Shown here in pieces: positions 17,082-25,979 of a stretch of 64,000 nucleotides of DNA (the stretch's first letter is position 1; every line of letters begins with the position of its first letter). Both the position numbers and the translations under genes were made by a program. The notes under the pieces are model-generated. The model did no database searches. It had not been told where the DNA came from and saw only the letters and a list, made by a program, of their open reading frames with translations. The stretch is from NCBI GenBank assembly GCA_963762635.1, contig CAVXLQ010000005.1:292269-356268 (forward strand). Direction: 5' to 3'. This DNA is from Tenggerimyces sp963762635. GTDB taxonomy: Bacteria; Actinomycetota; Actinomycetes; Propionibacteriales; Actinopolymorphaceae.

Positions 17082-18344
17082 GTGTTCGAGCAGGTGAGGG
17101 CGCCGCTGCGGTTCCGTTCCTTCACTGTGGTGCTGACGGGCGAGGGTCTGTCGATGATCGGCGATGGCGCCTTCGGTGTGGCTCTGGCCTGGTTGGTGCT
17201 TCACGAAACTGGCTCGGTCGTTGCGCTTGCGTCTGTCCTGCTGGCGCAAGCGATACCCGGCAGTCTGCTGATGCTGTTTGGCGGAGCCATGACGGACCGG
17301 CTCTCGCCGCGAACGGTCATGCTCTGGACTCACCTCGTGCGCGGCCTGGCTGTGGGCACCGTGGGTGTCCTGGCATGGGTGGGAAGTGTTCAGATGTGGC
17401 AGCTTTACGCGCTCGCTGTGGTGACTGGAGTGGCGGGAGCGTTCTTCGGGCCGGCCTCGGAAAGCGTTCTGCCCTTCCTGCTGCCTGCTGAGCATCTTCC
17501 GCGTGGCAATGCGCTCCAGGGCGCTGCCGAGCAGGGCGCGATGATCGCTGGTCCGATGCTTGGTGGCCTGCTGACTGCATGGCTCGGACCGGCCGTTGCA
17601 ATCGGGTTGAATGCGCTCACCTTCTTCGTCGCAGCCTTGACCGTGCGGGCCGCACCGCGCGGGGAAGCCACGCCTCGCGAGGCGATGTCCGTCGCCGGAG
17701 TGTTCAAGGAGATCGGCGAGGGTCTGCAGATCGCTCGCCGGAGCCACGAGGTACGGATCGTCCTGCTGATTGTCAGCGCTTCCGCGCTGAGCTATAGCGG
17801 TGTGTTCGCTGTTGGCCTGCCCGCCCTCGCGCGGTCGTTCTCTGCCAACGCGGTAGCGCTGGGGACGCTGATATCGGCATGGGGGGTTGGCCAGCTTCTC
17901 GGCACTATCTCAGCGGCGGTCACCGGCCTACCTCGACGGTGGGGCCTGCTCATCATCGGCATGACCATCGTCGAAGCGACCGCCTTTGCCCTGCTGGGGA
18001 TGTCGCCCAACGTGCTCGTCGCCTCCGCCATCCTGGTGGTCGTCGGTTTCGGCGTCGCATACTCCAGTGACGTAGCACTGCCGACGTTCATCCAGACGCG
18101 GACGCCCAGGCAATTTCTGGGCCGCATCAGCAGCCTCATCGGCTTGCCGCGCGTTGTACTCGGGCCGGTTTCCATCGCCCTGCTCGGCGCCGTCCTTACC
18201 CGCTCCATCGCCTGGGGATTCGCTGTCGCAGCCATTCCTACGCTCCTGGTTGGCCTCCGGCTAGGTCCGGATCCACAAGCACGGAACCTGAGCACCGACC
18301 CGCCCAACTCCGAGTCCGGTTCGAAGGTGCCGCAGCGACCGTAA
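17082..18344 (+). CDS. MFS transporter, drug-efflux type
   Basis: The best start is GTG at 17082, five bases after GGAGG (420 aa); an in-frame GTG at 17019 has no ribosome binding site. The protein has twelve hydrophobic segments, opening APLRFRSFTVVLTGEGLSMI. Motif A-like GGAMTDRLSPRTVMLWTHLV follows TM2, and AAEQGAMIAGPMLGGLL is typical of enterobactin/macrolide-exporter-like MFS proteins. The last 30 residues are polar. It shares lower GC with the preceding gene and may have arrived with it. The 107 bp after it show no gene; they contain a run of seven G (GCTGGGGGGGGC region near 18371). Confidence 0.85.
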   Translation: MFEQVRAPLRFRSFTVVLTGEGLSMIGDGAFGVALAWLVLHETGSVVALASVLLAQAIPGSLLMLFGGAMTDRLSPRTVMLWTHLVRGLAVGTVGVLAWVGSVQMWQLYALAVVTGVAGAFFGPASESVLPFLLPAEHLPRGNALQGAAEQGAMIAGPMLGGLLTAWLGPAVAIGLNALTFFVAALTVRAAPRGEATPREAMSVAGVFKEIGEGLQIARRSHEVRIVLLIVSASALSYSGVFAVGLPALARSFSANAVALGTLISAWGVGQLLGTISAAVTGLPRRWGLLIIGMTIVEATAFALLGMSPNVLVASAILVVVGFGVAYSSDVALPTFIQTRTPRQFLGRISSLIGLPRVVLGPVSIALLGAVLTRSIAWGFAVAAIPTLLVGLRLGPDPQARNLSTDPPNSESGSKVPQRP

Positions 18345-18451
18345 GAACGCGTCAACGCTCGGTCGGGTTTGCTGGGGGGGGCACATCGGGATCCCTGAGA
18401 GCAGATTGCCGGCCCCGACCTCAACCACACCACCCGCCGGTCGGAAGGGTC

Positions 18452-19474
18452 CTAGGTCGTCTCGCGGACGACGAGCTCGAACGGGATCTCCTCCGAACGT
18501 CCCTCGCTGGGTGCTGGGCCGCGGAGCCGCTCGAAGAGCAGCTCGGCGGCCCGCCGCCCGACCTGGTCCTGGAACAACCGCACGGTCGTGAGCGCGGGAC
18601 TTACCAGCTTGGCCGCCGGGATGTCGTCGACTCCGACCACCGCGACGTCGTCTGGCACGCGCGTACCGGCTTCCCGCATGGCCAGCAACGCTCCCATTGC
18701 CATCAGGTCGTTCGCTGCGAAGACCGCGTCCGGTGGACGCCTGCCGCGCAGGAGTCGCCGCATCGCCGCGTAGCCGCCTTCCTCGGTGAAGTCGCCCTCG
18801 ACGATCAGCGACTCGACCGCCTTCACGCCGTGCGTGGCCAACGACTGCCGGAACCCCTCCAGCCGCATCGGACCCGGACCACTCCGGCCCGCGATCATGC
18901 CGATGCGGCGATATCCCTTGTCCACAAGGTGATCCACGGCCGTACGAGCCGCCCTCACGTTGTCGGTGAAGACGTTGTCCAGAGGCAGGCCCGACACGGG
19001 CCGGGCCCGGGGTTCCAGCCGGACCACCGGCACACCGTGTTCCAGCAAGGGCCGGAGGTCGGCCGTGGTCAGGCAGAAGAACGACGCGATCACGCCGTCG
19101 ACTCCCCGGGACTGGACCGAGCGGATCGCCTTGCGTTCCTTGGCTTCGTCGCCGTCGGCGTTGTAGACGATGACGTCGTACCCGTACCGTTCCGCGACGT
19201 CCTGGACGCCGCGCTCGACCGCGGGATAGAACGGGTTCGTGATGTCGGGGAGGATGAACGCGACGGTGTTCGAGGCGCGGACGCGCAGCGCGCGGGCCGT
19301 CGAGTCGGGGATGTACCCGAGCTCCTCCGCCGCCGCGAGGATCCGTTGGCGGGTCTCGACCGGCACCATCGTCGCCTTGTCGTTGAGCACCTGCGAGACG
19401 GTGGCCTGCGAAACGCCGGAGAGCCGCGCGACGTCCGTCTGGGTCGGTCGGCCACGGCGCGGCGCGTTGGCCAT
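18452..19474 (-). CDS. LacI-family transcriptional regulator of the adjoining sugar ABC operon
   Basis: This 340-aa protein starts with ATG at 19474. The N-terminal helix-turn-helix is TDVARLSGVSQATVSQVLN, followed by the hinge YIPDSTARALRVRASNTVAF. The periplasmic-binding-protein-like sensor has DITNPFYPAVERGVQDVAE, RIGMIAGRSGPGPMRLEGF and the C-terminal VPDDVAVVGVDDIPAA. It most likely binds a sugar and represses the transporter genes upstream on the same strand. A MITE-like element ends only four bases upstream of the start codon, so the native ribosome binding site appears displaced; a GAGAGA inside the element is the only purine tract nearby. Confidence 0.92.
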   Translation of the reverse strand: MANAPRRGRPTQTDVARLSGVSQATVSQVLNDKATMVPVETRQRILAAAEELGYIPDSTARALRVRASNTVAFILPDITNPFYPAVERGVQDVAERYGYDVIVYNADGDEAKERKAIRSVQSRGVDGVIASFFCLTTADLRPLLEHGVPVVRLEPRARPVSGLPLDNVFTDNVRAARTAVDHLVDKGYRRIGMIAGRSGPGPMRLEGFRQSLATHGVKAVESLIVEGDFTEEGGYAAMRRLLRGRRPPDAVFAANDLMAMGALLAMREAGTRVPDDVAVVGVDDIPAAKLVSPALTTVRLFQDQVGRRAAELLFERLRGPAPSEGRSEEIPFELVVRETT

Positions 19475-19478
19475 GGTC

Positions 19479-19673
19479 AGACCGTGTCTCTCAAGTAGCG
19501 CCGGTCATCGCGCCTAGCGCGATGGCGCGCGGCCCCAAGAAGGTCAACAGAGCGCGCCCGGCTGGGCGTGGTGCAGGAGGAATTCATAGCCGGTCCTATG
19601 GGTGACGAACTGGACCGCGTCCAGGCGGGATGCGAGGTGTCGCGCGTCAGGCGATAGTTGAGAGACACGGTCT
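19479..19673. mobile_element. MITE-like element, 195 bp, with imperfect terminal inverted repeats
   Basis: The left end AGACCGTGTCTCTCAA (19479-19494) is the perfect complement of the right end TTGAGAGACACGGTCT (19658-19673), and weaker pairing continues inward for about ten more bases. The 195-bp interior has no complete gene, though a plus-strand frame reads GVVQEEFIAGPMGDELDRV. It fills the whole space between the ABC permease stop and the lacI start. A solo relative of the right end occurs at 9671-9709. No clear target-site duplication is visible. Confidence 0.7.
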
Positions 19674-20508
19674 AGACCCCGCCGAGTCCGGACGCGGTGA
19701 TCCCGTCGACGAAGCGGCGCTGGAGCGCGAGGAACACCACGAGCATGGGGGCGAGCATAAGCAACCCGGCCGCGCCGATGAGCGGGTAGTTCTGGCTGAA
19801 GCCCTGTTGGAACGAGAAGAAGCCCGTGGACACCGGCAGATACTCCGGGCTCTGGATGAACGTGACCGCGAGCAGGAACTCGTTGTACGCGGCGAGCGCG
19901 GTCGTGAGCGCGATCGTCAGGAAGCCGGGCCAGGACAGCGGCAGGACGACGCGGAGCAGAACAGTCCACTCGCGCGCGCCGTCGATCCGTGCGGCCTCTT
20001 CGTAGTCGCGCGGGATCGAGAGCATGAACGACCGCAGCAGCAGCGTCGCGAACGGCGAGAAGATCGCCCAGTAGATGACGATCAGCCCGAGCAGCGTGTC
20101 GTAGATGTGCAGCTTGGTCCAGAGGAAGAACAGCGGCACGAGGAACAGCTGGATCGGAAGCGATCCGCCGACGAGCAGGTAGACCAGGACCGAGCCGGCG
20201 CCTGGCAGCTCGAGGCGGGCCATCGCGTACGCCGCGCAGCCGGCGATGAGGCAGACGCCGGCGACCGTTCCGACCACGATGATCGCGGAGTTCACGAAGC
20301 CGACGCCCATGCTGGCGGTGGTCCAGGCCTCGAGGAAGTTGCCCCACTGCCAGGAGGTCGGCAACCCCATCGGGTTGTCGCCCAGCTCGGCTTGGGTCTT
20401 GAGGGCGCTGAACAGGAACACGGTGAGCGGGCCGAGCGAGAACGCGACGAGCAGGCTGAGCACCAGATAGCGCAGCCCGGAGATCGGGGAGACCTTGCGT
20501 TGCCTCAT
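19672..20508 (-). CDS. carbohydrate ABC transporter permease (MalG type)
   Basis: ATG at 20508 starts a 278-aa protein with six transmembrane segments. The cytoplasmic EAA loop is EEAARIDGAREWTVLLRVVL, followed by LPLSWPGFLTIAL, which is diagnostic of MalG/UgpE permeases. It overlaps the upstream permease stop by four bases (ATGA). Its stop codon (19672-19674) coincides with the outer edge of the MITE-like element, so the last residues may have been altered by the insertion. It pairs with the permease at 20505-21449. No ATPase gene is present, as usual for actinobacterial sugar systems that share MsiK. Confidence 0.93.
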   Translation of the reverse strand: MRQRKVSPISGLRYLVLSLLVAFSLGPLTVFLFSALKTQAELGDNPMGLPTSWQWGNFLEAWTTASMGVGFVNSAIIVVGTVAGVCLIAGCAAYAMARLELPGAGSVLVYLLVGGSLPIQLFLVPLFFLWTKLHIYDTLLGLIVIYWAIFSPFATLLLRSFMLSIPRDYEEAARIDGAREWTVLLRVVLPLSWPGFLTIALTTALAAYNEFLLAVTFIQSPEYLPVSTGFFSFQQGFSQNYPLIGAAGLLMLAPMLVVFLALQRRFVDGITASGLGGV

Positions 20509-21449
20509 GTTTCCCACCTCCGCACGCGCCGGATCACGAGGTACGAACACACGACCAGGAAGCTGATAAGCGCCATCACGATGCCGATCGCGGCGGCGTA
20601 GCCGGCCTCGTGCTCGCCGAACGCGGCTGTATAGAGCAGCGTGCCGAGCACCTCGGTCGCTCCGGCCGGGCCACCGCGGGTGAGGATGTAGACGTAGTCG
20701 AAGACCAGGAACGACCAGATCACGGTCATCAGCATCAGGAAGACCAGCGTGGGCCGGATCGCCGGCAGCGTGACGTGCCAGAACTCGTTCCACGGACTCG
20801 CGCCGTCGAGGCGGGCGGCCTCGTACAGGTGCGGATCCACGCCCTGCATCGCGGCGAGGAAGACGACGAGCAGGAAGCCCCACCACTGCCAGTTGTTGAC
20901 GAACGCCACCGACGGCAGGGCGAGCCGGCCGTCGCCGAGGAAGTTCACGTCGTCGAGGACGTGGATGCCGAGCTTCGACAGCTGCGCGCCGATGCCGTAG
21001 TCCGGCGACAGGATGTTCTGCCAGATCGCCGACGACACGACGGTCGCGACGATGTACGGGATGAAGTACGCGATCCGGAACAGGATCCCGAGTCTCCTCG
21101 TGCGCGACAGCAGGTAAGCGCCGAGCAGGCCCATCGCCATCGGGACGGTGAGGAAGAACAGCGTCCACCAGAGGTTGTGCAGCAGCGCGCCGAGGAAGTC
21201 GTCGTCGGTGAGCAGCCTGCGGTAGTTGTCCAGCCCGACCCACGTAGCGGAGCCGACACCCGACCACGACGTGAACGAGTAGTACAGGCTCGCCAATCCG
21301 GGCCCGGCGATGACGACGCCGTTGACGACGAGCAGCGGAAGCATGAACGCCCACGCCACCAGCGCGCGCCGGCGTCGCGCGCTCCTGCGCCGGCTCGGTG
21401 GCGGAGCCGGGCGAAGCGTGGAGCCCGCGGTCTGGGCTGTGGTGGTCAT
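20505..21449 (-). CDS. carbohydrate ABC transporter permease (MalF type)
   Basis: ATG at 21449 starts a 314-aa protein. After a basic, Arg-rich cytoplasmic head come six transmembrane segments. The EAA loop is YEAARLDGASPWNEFWHVTL followed by PAIRPTLVFLML. LYYSFTSWSGVGSATWVGLD and IAYFIPYIVATVVSSAIWQ are also typical of MalF/UgpA-type CUT1 permeases. It forms the membrane channel with the MalG-type partner. The substrate-binding gene ends two bases upstream, so the three genes are one transcription unit. Confidence 0.93.
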   Translation of the reverse strand: MTTTAQTAGSTLRPAPPPSRRRSARRRRALVAWAFMLPLLVVNGVVIAGPGLASLYYSFTSWSGVGSATWVGLDNYRRLLTDDDFLGALLHNLWWTLFFLTVPMAMGLLGAYLLSRTRRLGILFRIAYFIPYIVATVVSSAIWQNILSPDYGIGAQLSKLGIHVLDDVNFLGDGRLALPSVAFVNNWQWWGFLLVVFLAAMQGVDPHLYEAARLDGASPWNEFWHVTLPAIRPTLVFLMLMTVIWSFLVFDYVYILTRGGPAGATEVLGTLLYTAAFGEHEAGYAAAIGIVMALISFLVVCSYLVIRRVRRWET

Positions 21450-21451
21450 GC

Positions 21452-22828
21452 TCACGCGCCAGCGGGCTTGGGGATCGGCGGCACCTTCTTCGCGGCGAGC
21501 TCCTCCTTGAAGACCTTGTCCAGGCCCTCGCAGTACTCCTTCGGCGTGAGCTTGCCGGTGATGACCTTGTCCATCTCCTGGTAGATGTAGACGTCGGACT
21601 TCGGCGGCCAGAACGTCCACGTGACGTAGCCCCACGACTTCGACGCGGCCATGTCCACATACAGCCGCTTGATCCGTTCGTCGGTCTCGGCGGGGAAGTC
21701 GTCGGCGGAGAACTCCAACGGGTACGGCTGGAACGCGACCTTGGCGACGGCGTCGGCCACGCGCTTCGGGTCGGTGAGCAACCAGGTCAGGTACTCCGCG
21801 GCCGCGTCCTTGCTCTTGGAGTCGGCGTTGATGGAGTACGTACCTCCCACCGACAGCGTGAACAGGTCCTTCGGCACGCCGTCCCCGAACGAGGGCAGGG
21901 GAGCCCAATCCCACACGTCCGGAGCGGCACCGGTCTTGCCGTCGAAGAAGTTCCGGAGGTCGCCGAACGCCCAGGAACCGGTGATGTCCAGCGCGATCTG
22001 TCCTTTGGCGAAGCGGGTGTTCAGCGCGTCGAACCTGTTCGTGAAGTACTCCTTGACGCCGCCGCCGAACCAGCCCTTCTGGAAGTACCCGTTCAGCACG
22101 GTGATCGCGTCGACGAACACCGGATCGCTCCACGGCGTTTCGCCTTGCAGCGCTGAGTAGACGGCCTCGGGACCCGCGTAGTGGTTGAGGATGACCGACA
22201 CGTGCCATTCGGTCGCCGGCTTCCACTCGGCGCTGCCGGCCAGAACGGGCATCAGGCCCTGCCCCTTGGCGTCCGCGCACAGCGCCTCGAAGTCCTCGCG
22301 CGTGGTTGGCGGGGTCCAGCCGTACTTCGACATGACCTCCTTGTTGGTGAACATCACCATGGTCTCGAAGGAGTTCGGGATCGAGTACAGTTTGCCGTCG
22401 ACCTTGCCGGACTCGTACGCCCAGCCCTGCAGCTTCTTGTCCCAGCCACCGCTCTTGGCGTACTCGTCGAGCGGCGCGAGCTTGCCCGCGTTGATGTACT
22501 CCAGCGCGTACGAAGGTCCGCTCGTGAATACGATGTCGGGTCCCTGGCCGGACGCGATCGCGGTCTGCTGGAGACGTTCGAGACTCTCGCCCTCCTTGAT
22601 CGTCAAGCCCACCTTGACGTCATGGTCGGCGTTGTACGCCTTGACGAAGTTCTCTTCGAAGTAACGCCGATCGGTGTCCCGGTCGAACGCGGCCCAGAAC
22701 GTGATCGCGTCCGACGACCGGCGCGTGGCCGAGCCCTGGGTGCAGCCCGCTAGCGCTGCCGCCGCGGTTCCGGCGCCTAGAGCGAGGAATCCCCGGCGAC
22801 TCAGTGAGCGGTATGGGGTGGTGGGCAT
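21452..22828 (-). CDS. sugar ABC transporter substrate-binding lipoprotein
   Basis: ATG at 22828 follows GAGGAGGCAACG. The 458-aa protein has a twin-arginine signal (SRRGFLALG) and a lipobox ending ALAGC (Cys29), so it is probably exported folded and lipid-anchored outside. The body is a family 1 extracellular solute-binding fold: DAITFWAAFDRDTDRRYFEE, SGQGPDIVFTSGPSYALEYI, LYSIPNSFETMVMFTNKEVM and TFWPPKSDVYIYQEMDKVI. The ligand is unknown. The gene follows the ADP-ribosylglycohydrolase gene after a 31-bp gap. Confidence 0.93.
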   Translation of the reverse strand: MPTTPYRSLSRRGFLALGAGTAAAALAGCTQGSATRRSSDAITFWAAFDRDTDRRYFEENFVKAYNADHDVKVGLTIKEGESLERLQQTAIASGQGPDIVFTSGPSYALEYINAGKLAPLDEYAKSGGWDKKLQGWAYESGKVDGKLYSIPNSFETMVMFTNKEVMSKYGWTPPTTREDFEALCADAKGQGLMPVLAGSAEWKPATEWHVSVILNHYAGPEAVYSALQGETPWSDPVFVDAITVLNGYFQKGWFGGGVKEYFTNRFDALNTRFAKGQIALDITGSWAFGDLRNFFDGKTGAAPDVWDWAPLPSFGDGVPKDLFTLSVGGTYSINADSKSKDAAAEYLTWLLTDPKRVADAVAKVAFQPYPLEFSADDFPAETDERIKRLYVDMAASKSWGYVTWTFWPPKSDVYIYQEMDKVITGKLTPKEYCEGLDKVFKEELAAKKVPPIPKPAGA

Positions 22829-22859
22829 CGTTGCCTCCTCGACAACGGGCACGGATGGT

Positions 22860-24170
22860 TCATGAACCCCCGGCGATGGCGCGTGCCACCTTGACGGTGC
22901 GTTCGGCCAGCGTGGAGATGTGGGACCCGTCGAAGCCGAACAGCGCGCTCCGCAGCGTGTCTTGCAGGGGGTCGGTCCAGTGCGGTGGGATCTTCGTTGC
23001 TCCGTTGAGGATTCCGGCGACCGAGCCGGCCGTGGCGCCGTTCGAGTCGGTGTCGAGTCCGCCGAGAACGGTAAGCGCGATCGTGCGGGTGAAGTCGCCC
23101 TCGCCCCAGAGCAGTCCAGCCGCGATGACGGCCGCGTTGTTGATCGTATGGACCCAGCTGTAGTGGCCGTAGCGTTCGCCGATCTGGGCGATCGCCTCGT
23201 CCCAGGTCGCGTCGCCCGCGTGGATGTCGAGCACGTCCCTGAGCGCTTCGGCGAGGCGTGATCTCGGGGGAACGACAACGAGAGAGTGTTCCAGCGTCGC
23301 TCGCGGCGTGTCGCCAGTGAAGGCCGCGGCGACGAGCGCGGCGGCCCACATCTCGCCGTAGATCCCGTTCGCGACGTGGGAGACCGCGGCGTCCACGTAT
23401 GCCAGCCGCGCGGCCGCCATCGGGTCGCCCGGGTGGACGAAGCCGAACGCGTCACCACGGATCTGCGCGCCGATCCACTCGCGGTACGGGTTCCTCGTGT
23501 CGGCGGTGGCGGGCGGGCGGAGGCCGGCGGCGAGGTTGCGGTAGGCGACGCGTTCGGCCGTGTACGTCTGGTGCATCGGGAGCAGCAGCATCCAGCTGTC
23601 CGCGACGTGCTGGGAGGTCAGCTCGTTGCCGTGCTTCTCCAGCAGGTGCAGGCCGAGGATCGTGTAGTCGACGTCGTCGTCGCGCGAGCTCCCGTGGACG
23701 TTCCCGCAGGTGGTGTCGACCCAGCAGTGCCTGAGCTTGTAGCCGTCGGGCATCGGGTCGAGGACGGGTACGTAGTCGTCGAGCGGCCAGGCGTCCGCCA
23801 GCTCGAGATAGGACCGCAGGTGCTTCGGCGTCCAGTGGTCGCCGTTCTCGACGGGCTTGCCGAGCATGTTGCCGGCGACGCGTCCTAGCCAGGCGCCTCG
23901 CACCTTGTCCGCGAAGTCGCTGTCTTCGTACGGGCTGCTCGGGGATGGGCTCAGCGTCTGGACGACGTCGGCCCAGGGCGTCGGTTCCTCGTACGCCCAG
24001 CCGGGTGCGCGGGGGAGGGACTCGAGCTCGGTGAGGAGCTTGTCGAGGTCGGCGGGCTCGCCGTTCTGGTCGAATCGACGCTCGATGTCGGCAACGTCGT
24101 ATCCACTCTCGCGACGTTGCGCGATCTCGTTGAGCACCAGATCGGCGAGCGCTACGGCATCATGCGGCAT
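22860..24170 (-). CDS. ADP-ribosylglycohydrolase (DraG) family protein
   Basis: ATG at 24170 is preceded by GGAGG with five-base spacing; GTG at 24176 overlaps that site and is less likely. The 436-aa protein contains DKVRGAWLGRVAGNMLGKPV, the acidic cluster SSRDDDVDYTILGLHLLEK, and the C-terminal VLGGLDTDSNGATAGSVAGI, which match the two-metal (Mg/Mn) site of DraG-type hydrolases. The first 90 residues are an extra helical segment. As first gene of the ABC operon it probably cleaves an imported N- or O-ribosyl/glycosyl compound rather than reversing protein ADP-ribosylation; that is inference from context. Confidence 0.88.
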   Translation of the reverse strand: MPHDAVALADLVLNEIAQRRESGYDVADIERRFDQNGEPADLDKLLTELESLPRAPGWAYEEPTPWADVVQTLSPSPSSPYEDSDFADKVRGAWLGRVAGNMLGKPVENGDHWTPKHLRSYLELADAWPLDDYVPVLDPMPDGYKLRHCWVDTTCGNVHGSSRDDDVDYTILGLHLLEKHGNELTSQHVADSWMLLLPMHQTYTAERVAYRNLAAGLRPPATADTRNPYREWIGAQIRGDAFGFVHPGDPMAAARLAYVDAAVSHVANGIYGEMWAAALVAAAFTGDTPRATLEHSLVVVPPRSRLAEALRDVLDIHAGDATWDEAIAQIGERYGHYSWVHTINNAAVIAAGLLWGEGDFTRTIALTVLGGLDTDSNGATAGSVAGILNGATKIPPHWTDPLQDTLRSALFGFDGSHISTLAERTVKVARAIAGGS

Positions 24171-24199
24171 GGACACCTCCGCAGAGACTATGTGGCAGT

Positions 24200-24222
24200 A
24201 ATACGTATAGGCTATTCGTATT
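24200..24222. promoter_or_regulatory. candidate LacI-family operator upstream of the ABC operon
   Basis: AATACGTATA (24200-24209), GGC, and TATTCGTATT (24213-24222) form an inverted repeat with nine of ten positions matching. Each arm contains a centred CG, as in LacI-type sites. It is an AT-rich island 30-52 bp upstream of the ADP-ribosylglycohydrolase start, where the promoter should lie. Control by the LacI protein encoded at 18452-19474 is inferred. Confidence 0.6.
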
Positions 24223-24241
24223 CAGCCGACAAGCCTCCGCG

Positions 24242-25408
24242 TCAAGGCGTGACCGGATCCGGTCGACCGGCGGCCCGCCTCATCAGAACCAGAGCCGCGG
24301 CCGTGCTCAACACCGCGCACACCACATGGGCGGGCCGGATCCCGACCGTCTGTGCGAGCGAGCCACCGACGACGCCGGCTACCAAGGACCCCGCGGCCCC
24401 GGTGTTGGCGAGCAGGGCTGTCGCCCGGCCGGGCTGCTGCGGCAGCAAATCCTGGAAGTACGTGATGCCCAGCGCGAGCACCAGCGAGATAGCGGCACCG
24501 CGTGCTGCCTGAGCGAGCAGGACGACCAGCACGTTGGGCGCGAGCGCCACGATCACGAAGTACGCGGTGAAGAGCAGCAGGCCGACCACGATCAGCCGCC
24601 GCCGAGACCAGCTCGCGGGCAGGAACGTCATCGCCAGCGCGGCGGCCACCTCGACCGCGGCGCAGACGCTGAACGCGAGGCCGACGTGCCCGTACGTGCC
24701 GTTCACCTCGCGGGTCACGAACAGCGGCAGGACGATCGAGCCGACGAACATCGCCGTGTGCATGAGCGCGAAGGCGATCACCGCGAGCACGAGAGCGCGG
24801 GGGAGCCGTACGCGGGTCGCCGACTCCTTCGCGCGACCCACCGGTGGGGGACCGAGCAGCCACACGGCGACCGCGACCAGGGCGAACGCGGCGGCTGAGG
24901 TGACGAACAGCCAGGTGAACCCGGACGACGCGAGCAGCGCGCCACCGATCAGCGGACCGATCGCCCAAGCCGCCGACCACATCGAGCGCAGTGCCGGCGT
25001 CCCTCGTTCGGTCTGTCCGGCCGCGTCGAGGTGTCCTCGCGCCAGCGTGAACAGCTGGGGGAACGTGGCACCGCTGGCCCCGAGGAACACGGCGGCGACG
25101 GCGAGCAGAACGTACGACGAGGTCGCGACCGAGAGCACCGCGAAACCCACGACGGAGCCGGCGACGGACACGACGGCGGGCAGTCGGCTCGGGGTCCGGT
25201 CGTACCACCGGCCGAGCGCGACGCTCGTGATCATGCCGCCGAGCGCGATGGCCGAGATGAACGCGCCGGCTCCCACCGGCGACAGCCCGACGGCATCGGT
25301 GCCGTAGAGCATGAGGAATGAGGCAGTGACCGAATCCCCGATACCCAACAGCAGCGTGGCGGTCAGCAGGCCTGGCAGTGGTCGTGCTCTTCCTTTCGGT
25401 TTCAGCAT
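24242..25408 (-). CDS. MFS transporter, sugar-efflux (SetA-like) type
   Basis: ATG at 25408 starts a 388-aa protein with twelve hydrophobic segments. LLLGIGDSVTASFLMLYGTD, SAIALGGMITSVALGRWYDR and GRATALLANTGAAGSLVAG resemble sugar-efflux transporters of the SetA group. The gene lies 34 bp after the TetR gene on the same strand and may be the third gene of an SMR-TetR-MFS unit. Alternatively it belongs functionally with the sugar ABC operon downstream. The substrate is not determinable from sequence. Confidence 0.8.
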   Translation of the reverse strand: MLKPKGRARPLPGLLTATLLLGIGDSVTASFLMLYGTDAVGLSPVGAGAFISAIALGGMITSVALGRWYDRTPSRLPAVVSVAGSVVGFAVLSVATSSYVLLAVAAVFLGASGATFPQLFTLARGHLDAAGQTERGTPALRSMWSAAWAIGPLIGGALLASSGFTWLFVTSAAAFALVAVAVWLLGPPPVGRAKESATRVRLPRALVLAVIAFALMHTAMFVGSIVLPLFVTREVNGTYGHVGLAFSVCAAVEVAAALAMTFLPASWSRRRLIVVGLLLFTAYFVIVALAPNVLVVLLAQAARGAAISLVLALGITYFQDLLPQQPGRATALLANTGAAGSLVAGVVGGSLAQTVGIRPAHVVCAVLSTAAALVLMRRAAGRPDPVTP

Positions 25409-25442
25409 GATGCGTCGAACGTAACGCCGACCACCGACAGGA

Positions 25443-25979
25443 TCAGCGGGTGAGAAGGATGGCGATCACGCGGGCGAGACGGGTGGCGTCGACGGGTTCG
25501 TCGCGGATCAGGGCGTGCATCACCACGCCGTCGACGAAGGCAGCGGCGTCGCGGGCGGCGGAGGGGTCCGTCGCGTACGCGGTGAGCGCCTCGGCGAGGC
25601 CGTCGCTCCACACCCGCGCCAGCGCGCGGAGCTCGGGGCGGTGGCCCGCCGCGGCGTAGAGCTCGTTCCAGGTCGCCAGCTGGTCGCCGTCCTGTATCCA
25701 CTCACCCACGAGGGAGGCCAGCGTGGCCGGCACGTCTGTGCTGGCCTGGAGCCGCTCGGTCCAGTCGCGCAGGCACTCCGTCGTGACCTCCGTGGCCGCG
25801 GTCAACGCGGCGTCGACGAGATCGGAGAGGGTGGCGAAGTAGTAGGTGGTGGACCCGAGCGGAACTTGGGCCCGTTCGGCGACCAGCCGGTGCGTGAGGC
25901 CCTGTACGCCGACGGCCGGGATCAGCTCGTGGGCGGCCCGGATGATGCGCTGGCGGCGTTCCTCGGCGCTGGGCCTCAA
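25443..25979 (-). CDS. TetR/AcrR-family repressor
   Basis: The likely start is TTG at 25979, overlapping the SMR stop (TTGA); this gives 178 aa beginning LRPSAEERRQRIIRAAHELI. The helix-turn-helix is GLTHRLVAERAQVPLGSTTY followed by YYFATLSDLVDAALTA, typical of TetR. The C-terminal ligand domain (WTERLQASTDVPATLASLVG, FVDGVVMHALIRDEP) is of the TetR_C type. Coupled translation with the SMR efflux gene and a 26-bp palindrome at its promoter argue that it represses the pair and is released by a toxic cation or drug. Confidence 0.9.
   Translation of the reverse strand: MRPSAEERRQRIIRAAHELIPAVGVQGLTHRLVAERAQVPLGSTTYYFATLSDLVDAALTAATEVTTECLRDWTERLQASTDVPATLASLVGEWIQDGDQLATWNELYAAAGHRPELRALARVWSDGLAEALTAYATDPSAARDAAAFVDGVVMHALIRDEPVDATRLARVIAILLTR

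Noticed and set aside
18345..18451. Terminator after the MFS gene
   Set aside because: The GC-rich run has no convincing stem; I could not support a hairpin.
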